From Pseudomonadota bacterium (GTDB taxonomy: Bacteria; Pseudomonadota; Alphaproteobacteria; Rhizobiales; Beijerinckiaceae), in NCBI GenBank assembly GCA_023422485.1, contig JAGTAM010000366.1:1-7968 (forward strand): a stretch of 7,968 nucleotides of DNA, given 5' to 3'. Under the pieces are notes generated by a model, which had not been told where the DNA came from, searched no databases, and worked only from the letters and a program-made list of their open reading frames with translations. How positions within the stretch are numbered: position 1 is the stretch's first letter; every line of letters starts with the position of its first letter. Shown here piece after piece: positions 1-4,558 of this stretch. The translations under genes were made by a program, and so were the position numbers.

Positions 1-693
1 GCCTTCACCGGGCTCGTCGCATCCGGCGCGGCCGGACAGCCCTGCCGATTGGCCGGCACGGGCGCGGCGGATGCCGGCACCCTCCTCATGGAGGAGCGCG
101 ACGACGTGATCGCGCTCGCCGTGGTGCTGGCACCGAACGAGCCGCTCGCCACGGCGCGGCGGGCCTTCTTCATCGGGATGCAGGCTCTGGCCGACGCGGT
201 CGGCACCTTCGGGCCGCCGGAGATCCCGGTAACCTTCGTGTGGCCCGACACCTTGACCTTCAACGGTGCCCGCCTCGGCGGCGGGGCGCTGCACTGGCCG
301 GAGGGCTGCGGCGAGGCTGACACGCCGGATTGGCTCGTGTTCTCGGCGATGCTGATCGCCTCGAAGCGGGATGCGGGCGATCCCGGTCTCACGCCCGAGT
401 CCACCTCGCTGGAGGAGGAAGGGTTTCCCAAGGACCTGCGCGAGCCGCTCGTGGAGAGCTTTGCCCGCCACCTCACCAAGGCCTTCGAGATCTGGAGCGA
501 GGATGGGGCTGCGCGCGCGACGGGACGCTACCTCGCCCGTCTCGCGCTGGAGCCGGGAGCGCGTGCGACGATCGAACCGGACGGGAATGCCCGGATCGTC
601 CATGCCGACCGGCGCGTCGAGACCCTGCCGCTGCTGCCAGGGCTGCTCACCCCGTCCTGGCGCGATTCGGCCACTGGCACGGTGCGGCTGTGA
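1..693 (+). CDS. Biotin/lipoate A/B protein ligase-like protein, 5' partial
   Basis: The frame is open from the first base, and residues before the first possible start (TTG at 49) still look like family sequence, so the true start probably lies left of the window. The visible 230 codons end at TGA 691-693. The segment around codons 78-95 (FVWPDTLTFNGARLGGGAL) resembles the KWPND...KLAGIL core of BirA-type biotin/lipoate ligases, with beta-rich sequence around it. The glycine/arginine nucleotide loop (GRGRRG in BirA) is not recognisable; the aligned stretch reads roughly AGTGAADAGT. The usual core lysine appears to be arginine. Ligase activity is therefore doubtful, and a binding or scaffold role is possible. 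Its stop codon overlaps the GTG of the next gene, making it the first visible member of a coupled block leading to formate dehydrogenase. Family assignment is fairly secure; function is unknown. Confidence -1.
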   Translation, partial: AFTGLVASGAAGQPCRLAGTGAADAGTLLMEERDDVIALAVVLAPNEPLATARRAFFIGMQALADAVGTFGPPEIPVTFVWPDTLTFNGARLGGGALHWPEGCGEADTPDWLVFSAMLIASKRDAGDPGLTPESTSLEEEGFPKDLREPLVESFARHLTKAFEIWSEDGAARATGRYLARLALEPGARATIEPDGNARIVHADRRVETLPLLPGLLTPSWRDSATGTVRL

Positions 694-1256
694 GTGCGGG
701 CAGGCTGCCGCGCACCCTGCGGCTCGACCCCTCCGACACCTTCGTCTTCGCCCGCGCCGCCGAGCCCGGTGAGTGGGCGGTGACCGGCTCGTTCCTGTTC
801 TTCGATGCCGACCTCTCCGCCCTGGCCGGCAAGGAGCGGGCGGCGTTCCGCTCCGGCTTCGTCGGCGTCGCCTCCCTCGGTTTTTCTACCCTGGTCGTCG
901 TCAGCGAGGCGAGCGCGGTGGAACGCGAGGCGGCGATCGAGGCACTGGCCCGCCACATTCACGAGCGCTTCGGCGCGCCGGATCGAGAGGCCGCTCGTGC
1001 CGCTGCGCGCGAGGAGATCGAGGTCGCGGCCTCCCTGTGCAACCTGCCCGTCGGCAGCGTGATCGCCATGCACCGAAGCGAGCGCGACGGCGAGATCCGG
1101 GAGGAGTTCCGCACCCTGCACCAGCGCACCGCCGGTGACGACCCGCTGCACGGGCGCGCCTTCCACTTCGTCGAGACCGACGAGGACGGACCTGACGAAC
1201 AGGCCGACCTCGTCGGACTTCTGAACGGCGCCTCCACGGGGGCTGAGAGAGCATGA
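690..1256 (+). CDS. DUF6505 family protein
   Basis: This encodes a 188-residue soluble protein. I chose the GTG at 690 because it overlaps the upstream stop (GTGA) and leads straight into the conserved-looking start LPRTLRLDPSDTFVF. The open frame continues upstream to 330, but only as a shadow of the preceding gene. Visible blocks are EPGEWAVTGSFLFF (residues 25-38), AAFRSGFVGVASLGFSTLVVV (51-71, possibly a beta-rich core), a helix with ALARHIHERFGAP (85-97), and a region containing AASLCNLPVGSVIAMHR (113-129). There is no signal peptide, transmembrane segment or cofactor motif; the only cysteine is Cys117. The family has no known biochemical role. In my recollection it is repeatedly found beside formate dehydrogenase genes, which suggests a maturation or assembly function. 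No clear Shine-Dalgarno precedes the GTG, so translation probably depends on coupling. Its stop overlaps the next start (ATGA). Confidence -1.
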   Translation: MSAGRLPRTLRLDPSDTFVFARAAEPGEWAVTGSFLFFDADLSALAGKERAAFRSGFVGVASLGFSTLVVVSEASAVEREAAIEALARHIHERFGAPDREAARAAAREEIEVAASLCNLPVGSVIAMHRSERDGEIREEFRTLHQRTAGDDPLHGRAFHFVETDEDGPDEQADLVGLLNGASTGAERA

Positions 1257-2263
1257 CCGAGTTCTGGGTATCGAGCGGCCACCACCTGACGCAGCGCACC
1301 GAGGGCGGCGGGCTTGCCGTCACCGACGAGCTGATCCTCGCCTATCTGGCGCGCCCCGAACTGGTGCCGCCGGAGGAGGCCTGCGCGGCCGAGCGGGCCT
1401 TGCATGCGAGCCTGCTCGCCGACCCGCGGCGGACCGTCACGGATGGTGAAATCGAATGCATCGCGGACGCGGATGCACGGGAAAACTGGGAGGTGATGCT
1501 CGCCTTCCGCGAGCGGCTTCTCACGGCCCGCTCGGTCGAGGCGGCCTATCTCGCGCTGGTGCGCGGCGGATTGCAGGGCGTGCCGGGGCTGTTCCTGACT
1601 CAGCTCGTGCATCTGATCCTGCGCAACGCGCTCGATGGCTGCGAGGACCCGTTCGTGCTGCGCGCCGCCGAGCTGTTCTTCCGCCCGCAACGGGTGAGCC
1701 TGCACGAGGGCGCGGTGCTGCTCGCCGATGCCGAGGTGATCGAGGCGCGGGAGGGGGGTGCGCCCCTTTCGCCGCTCGTGTCGATGCTCGGAAAGGAGGC
1801 GGCGAGCGAACTCGACGTGCTCAACGAGGAGAACGCCTGGACCTATTGGAGCCGGTCGGATGCCTTCACCATGGCGCTCAATCTCGGCTCCAGCGCCCAG
1901 AGCCGGGAAGGACTGGCGCGGGCGATCGAGGCCTTCGTGCGACACCTGCTCAATGTCGAGGTTGCGGTCGCGCCGCTGGCCCAGTTGGAGGATCCCGATT
2001 GGCGCTGGTTCGTCGGGCTCGACGCCGAGGGTACGCGGATCGGCAACGCGCTCTGGCGCGGGGAGACGCTCGGCGACGACGCCCGCGAGCGGGTCATCGC
2101 CGTCTTCAGCCTCACCTTCGCCGATCCGGCGCGCGTCGATCCGCGGGTCGGCGACAGGCCGGTCTATCTCCTGCTCGCCATGACCCCCGACAAGGCCGTG
2201 CAGCTCAAGTCCCAGAACCTTATCGTCGGATTGCCGCTGGCCGCCGACCGGGCCGCCGCGTGA
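1253..2263 (+). CDS. DUF6352 family protein
   Basis: This encodes a 336-residue soluble protein. The ATG at 1253 overlaps the previous stop (ATGA) and has a purine-rich GAGAGAG stretch just upstream. The N-terminus (FWVSSGHHLTQR, residues 4-15) and the following VTDELILAYLARPELVPPEEAC segment (23-44) match my recollection of DUF6352. Further recognisable stretches are the acidic EIECIADADARENWE (66-80), a helical core near 96-125 (including GVPGLFLTQLVHLILRNALDG), RAAELFFRPQRV (137-148), and a C-terminal domain with DPDWRWFVGLDAEGTRIGN (248-266). No catalytic motif, metal site or signal peptide is visible. The function is unknown. Position within a coupled block ahead of torD and the formate dehydrogenase genes suggests an accessory role. 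It ends at TGA 2261-2263, which may overlap a GTG for the next gene. Confidence -1.
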   Translation: MTEFWVSSGHHLTQRTEGGGLAVTDELILAYLARPELVPPEEACAAERALHASLLADPRRTVTDGEIECIADADARENWEVMLAFRERLLTARSVEAAYLALVRGGLQGVPGLFLTQLVHLILRNALDGCEDPFVLRAAELFFRPQRVSLHEGAVLLADAEVIEAREGGAPLSPLVSMLGKEAASELDVLNEENAWTYWSRSDAFTMALNLGSSAQSREGLARAIEAFVRHLLNVEVAVAPLAQLEDPDWRWFVGLDAEGTRIGNALWRGETLGDDARERVIAVFSLTFADPARVDPRVGDRPVYLLLAMTPDKAVQLKSQNLIVGLPLAADRAAA

Positions 2264-2271
2264 GGCTCGCC

Positions 2272-2802
2272 ATGACACCGGACAACAACACCCAGGGCCT
2301 GCCGGACGACCGCTTCGAGGTCGGCATCATCGTGGCGCGCCGCCGCCTGAAGGGACCGTGGGCGAGCCATGCCTGGATGCCGGTCGCGGCCTTGCCGGCC
2401 GCGCCCCAGGCCGCGCCCTGGACCAAGCTCTCGGAAACCGAGGACGAGGCGACCTTCTACGCCGGCGCCCACGAAGTCTCCCTCCACATCGCCGAGACGG
2501 CGCATTACCGCGACAATCTCGTCTCCGGCCGTCCCTCCCTCTGGGTCACGCTGCACGCCACGGCGGACGACACCTACGAGGTCGCAAGCGTCACCGCCGA
2601 CCCTTACGAGGGCGAGTCGATGGCCGAGGGAATCGGCGAGATCGTCGAGGCCGTGCCGATGCCGCGCGAAGTGCAGGCGACGCTTCTCGCGTTCATCGAA
2701 GCGTTCCACATCGAGCGGACGTTCGAGAAGCGCAAGCGCGACCGGGCCGATCCCGAGGCCCTGGCCCGCCGCGTGCCCGGCACGCAGGGGAAACCGGAAT
2801 GA
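2272..2802 (+). CDS. DUF3305 domain-containing protein
   Basis: This encodes a 176-residue soluble protein. Two starts are possible. GTG at 2260 would overlap the upstream stop (GTGA). ATG at 2272 has a GAGG ribosome-binding site six bases ahead, and I prefer it; the alternative adds only four residues. Recognisable DUF3305 blocks are FEVGIIVARRRLKGPWASHA (15-34) with WMPVAALP (35-42), LHIAETAHYRDNL (71-83) followed by PSLWVTL (88-94), TADPYEGES (108-116), and VPMPREVQATLLAFIEAFH (128-146). The tail is basic (FEKRKRDR, 151-158), suggesting a charged surface or partner-binding end. There is no export signal and no cysteine. DUF3305 and DUF3306 proteins are commonly adjacent near formate dehydrogenase genes, and that arrangement is preserved here with an ATGA overlap. 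The biochemical role is not established; accessory or assembly is inferred from context. Confidence -1.
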   Translation: MTPDNNTQGLPDDRFEVGIIVARRRLKGPWASHAWMPVAALPAAPQAAPWTKLSETEDEATFYAGAHEVSLHIAETAHYRDNLVSGRPSLWVTLHATADDTYEVASVTADPYEGESMAEGIGEIVEAVPMPREVQATLLAFIEAFHIERTFEKRKRDRADPEALARRVPGTQGKPE

Positions 2803-3506
2803 GCGGAACCTTCCTCTCCCGCTGGGCCCGCCGCAAGGAGGCGGTGCGCGCCGCCGAGCAATTGGAATTGCCGATCGCGGCGGATACGGCCGCGACCGGC
2901 GAAGCTGTCGCTGCTGTGCGACCGGACGAAGCCGCACCCCCGATGGTGGCGGAAGCCGACGCCGGCAGCCAGCCCGCGACCGCGACCGCCGATCTCTTGG
3001 CAAGCCTCCCGTCGCTCGACGATCTGACGCCGGAGACCGACCTCACCGCCTTCTTCCAGGCCGGGGTTCCGACGGCCCTGCGCAACGCGGCCCTTCGGCG
3101 GATGTGGTCGCTCGACCCGGCGATCCGGGATTTCGTCAGCGAGGCCAGGGAATACGCCTACGATTGGAATACGCCGGGCGGCGTGCCGGGCATGGGTCCG
3201 CTTCTGCCGACCGACGATGTGAAGGCGATGCTGAAGCGCGTCATCGACGGCATTCCCACCGAGGATGCGGCCGAACCGGAGGCCGAGACGAACGAGATCG
3301 CGACGGCATCCGGTGAAGATCCTGCGGCCCCCGTCGGCGCGGACAGTCCGGAGCTTGCGGCGATCACGCAATCCGAGGAGGTACCGCCGCCCGCCGTCGA
3401 TCCGCAGCCTCTGGAGGTCAGTTTGCCGGATTCGCGTGTCGAAACGGTGCAATCGGCCCCTCACCGGCCCCGCCTGCGGCGCCATGGAGGCGCGATGCCC
3501 TCGTAA
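2799..3506 (+). CDS. DUF3306 domain-containing protein
   Basis: This encodes a 235-residue soluble protein. The ATG at 2799 overlaps the DUF3305 stop (ATGA) and has AGGGG eight bases upstream. Three parts are visible. The first is a short N-terminal motif, FLSRWARRKEAVR (residues 5-17), typical of DUF3306. After an Ala/Pro/Glu-rich linker comes the conserved core (about 70-148) with LDDLTPETDLTAFFQAGVP, ALRRMWSLDPAIRDF and YDWNTPGG. Last is a long, acidic, proline-rich and probably disordered tail (about 153-220) ending in a basic patch, RPRLRRHGGAMPS (223-235). In my recollection many family members end in a similar RRHGGA-type tail, so this end is probably functional. There is no cysteine, signal peptide or membrane segment. 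The function is unknown; it is the last gene of the coupled accessory block. Confidence -1.
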   Translation: MSGTFLSRWARRKEAVRAAEQLELPIAADTAATGEAVAAVRPDEAAPPMVAEADAGSQPATATADLLASLPSLDDLTPETDLTAFFQAGVPTALRNAALRRMWSLDPAIRDFVSEAREYAYDWNTPGGVPGMGPLLPTDDVKAMLKRVIDGIPTEDAAEPEAETNEIATASGEDPAAPVGADSPELAAITQSEEVPPPAVDPQPLEVSLPDSRVETVQSAPHRPRLRRHGGAMPS

Positions 3507-3522
3507 TTCACGCGCATTTCGA

Positions 3523-3551
3523 TTGCGGACGCCTCAAACGCTTTTTATTAT
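3523..3551 (+). promoter_or_regulatory. Candidate sigma-70-type promoter upstream of torD/fdh
   Basis: TTGCGG at 3523-3528 is followed, after exactly 17 bases, by TATTAT at 3546-3551. The -10 element matches TATAAT at five of six positions. The -35 keeps only the TTG core, which is common in Alphaproteobacteria. The site lies in the single locally AT-rich stretch between the DUF3306 stop and the chaperone gene. Transcription would begin near 3558 and leave a leader of about 35 bases. This would let the enzyme genes be expressed separately from the accessory block. The call rests on sequence pattern only. Confidence -1.
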
Positions 3552-3584
3552 CGATCCAAACAAGGCGACCCTTCTGATGGGTCC

Positions 3585-3590
3585 GAGGGA
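3585..3590 (+). promoter_or_regulatory. Ribosome-binding site deciding the torD-like start
   Basis: GAGGGA lies four bases before the ATG at 3595, counting from its last base, and its AGG core is six bases away. It is only one base from the ATG at 3592 and lies downstream of the ATG at 3577. This spacing favours 3595 as the initiation codon, though 3592 is only one residue longer. Confidence -1.
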
Positions 3591-3594
3591 CATG

Positions 3595-4230
3595 ATGGGT
3601 TCGGTTGCGTCGGTGGTGGCACTTCCGGGAGATGAGGTGTCTGGAGTCGGCGGCCTGCCGGACGACATCGATCTTCTGCGCGCGCAGCAATACGATCTGA
3701 TGGCCGCCCTGCTCGGGCGTGCGCCGGACACGTCGCTGCTCGCGGCGCTCGCCGCGTTGAAGGATGGAGACGGCATTCTCGGTCGGCAGACGGCGGCCCT
3801 CCGTCGCGCGGCGGCCGAGACCGGATCGGACGCGGTCGAGCGCGAGTACTTCGCGCTGTTCATCGGCGTCGGCCGCGGCGAGCTTCTGCCTTACGCCTCC
3901 TACTACCTCACCGGCTTCCTCAACGAGCGTCCGCTCGCCCGCGTGCGCGAAGACTTCGCCGCGCTCGGCATCGAGCGGAGCGAGGCCATGTGCGAGCCGG
4001 AGGATCATCTCGCGATCCTTCTGGAAGTGATGGCGGGGGTGGCGGCCGGCCGGTTCGAGGCGGAGCCCGGCATGCAGGCCCGCTTCTTCGCCCGCCACAT
4101 CGAACCCTGGGCCGAGCGCTTCTTCACCGATCTGGAGAACGCGAAGGCGGGGCAGTTCTACCGCGCGGTCGGAGGTCTCGGCCGCGCCTTCATCGAGATC
4201 GAGGCGGAAGCCTTCGCCATGGAAGGCTGA
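3595..4230 (+). CDS. TorD/DmsD-family molecular chaperone for formate dehydrogenase
   Basis: This encodes a 211-residue cytoplasmic, mostly helical protein. TorD-family hallmarks are visible: VEREYFALFIGVGRGELLPY (residues 81-100) running into ASYYLTGFLNERPL (101-114), the signature EPEDHLAILLEVM (134-146), and the C-terminal FFARHIEPWAERFFTDLE pattern (164-181). Members bind the Tat signal of a molybdoenzyme and hold it back until molybdopterin is inserted. The likely client is the alpha subunit encoded two genes downstream, and perhaps also the small Tat protein between them. I chose the ATG at 3595 from ribosome-binding-site spacing; ATGs at 3592 and 3577 are alternatives. It is the first gene after the candidate promoter and lies 75 bases before the next gene. 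The length is normal for the family. Family confidence is high; the client is inferred from position. Confidence -1.
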   Translation: MGSVASVVALPGDEVSGVGGLPDDIDLLRAQQYDLMAALLGRAPDTSLLAALAALKDGDGILGRQTAALRRAAAETGSDAVEREYFALFIGVGRGELLPYASYYLTGFLNERPLARVREDFAALGIERSEAMCEPEDHLAILLEVMAGVAAGRFEAEPGMQARFFARHIEPWAERFFTDLENAKAGQFYRAVGGLGRAFIEIEAEAFAMEG

Positions 4231-4305
4231 AGGTTTCGCGATCGTGACAGACAGATTTGAGGCGCGTTGCCCCAGTGCAGGCATCCGCCAGAGGAGACGA
4301 GGGTG

Positions 4306-4551
4306 ATGCGACAGGATCCGAAGACGCTCGGTCGTCGCCAGTTCTTTCGGGCACTCGGCGGCAGCACGGTGGCCGCCGCCGCCGCGGTCGCTTCGCCGAT
4401 GGGGGCGACCGAAGCGCAAGCCTACGATCCCGGCAACGACGAGACCAAGGCCCGGTACCGGGAGAGCGACCACGTGAAGGCGTTCTACCGTACCAACGGC
4501 TACGAGACCCTCAAGAAGAACACCGATCCGGCGTCGACCGGTCCCAAGTGA
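4306..4551 (+). CDS. Small Tat-exported formate dehydrogenase region protein
   Basis: This encodes an 81-residue protein resembling the small 'formate dehydrogenase region TAT target' family (TIGR02811-like). The Tat signal is clear: LGRRQFFRALGG (residues 8-19, twin arginines 10-11), an Ala-rich hydrophobic core (22-29), and a probable AQA cleavage site after Ala39. The mature part of about 42 residues is charged, has no cysteine, and contains HVKAFYRTNGYE (56-67), which looks like the conserved core. The ATG at 4306 was chosen because GAGGAG lies nine bases upstream (4291-4296) and it puts the twin arginine at a usual distance from the start; a longer frame back to 4267 adds sequence that does not look like a signal. 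It ends seven bases before the alpha-subunit ATG, implying coupled expression. Its role is unknown; it could be a small periplasmic subunit or an export/assembly aid. Confidence -1.
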   Translation: MRQDPKTLGRRQFFRALGGSTVAAAAAVASPMGATEAQAYDPGNDETKARYRESDHVKAFYRTNGYETLKKNTDPASTGPK

Positions 4552-4558
4552 GGCTGCC

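Noticed and set aside
1456..2271. Upstream extension of the DUF3305 frame
   Set aside because: The frame is open over DUF6352, but the translation is Arg/Gly/Ala-rich shadow sequence. Family-like sequence begins only after 2272.
959..2278. A 439-codon minus-strand frame across DUF6505 and DUF6352
   Set aside because: It has no domain resemblance and low-complexity Arg/Gly/His-rich composition. The plus-strand genes there have recognisable families and coupled starts.
3507..3551. Possible rho-independent terminator: a short inverted repeat (CGCA...TGCG, 3513-3527) and a T-run at 3542-3546
   Set aside because: The stem is only four base pairs and is separated from the short T-run, so it is too weak. 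The T-run fits better as part of the promoter region.
3265..3594. Upstream extension of the TorD frame into DUF3306
   Set aside because: The sequence before 3577 is Arg-rich shadow, and the ribosome-binding site points to the ATG at 3595.
4231..4305. Possible sigma-54 or FNR-type site ahead of the small Tat gene
   Set aside because: The GG/GC spacing for sigma-54 is wrong, and no TTGAT-N4-ATCAA-like palindrome is present. Short palindromes such as TCGCGA and CGATCG are expected in GC-rich DNA.
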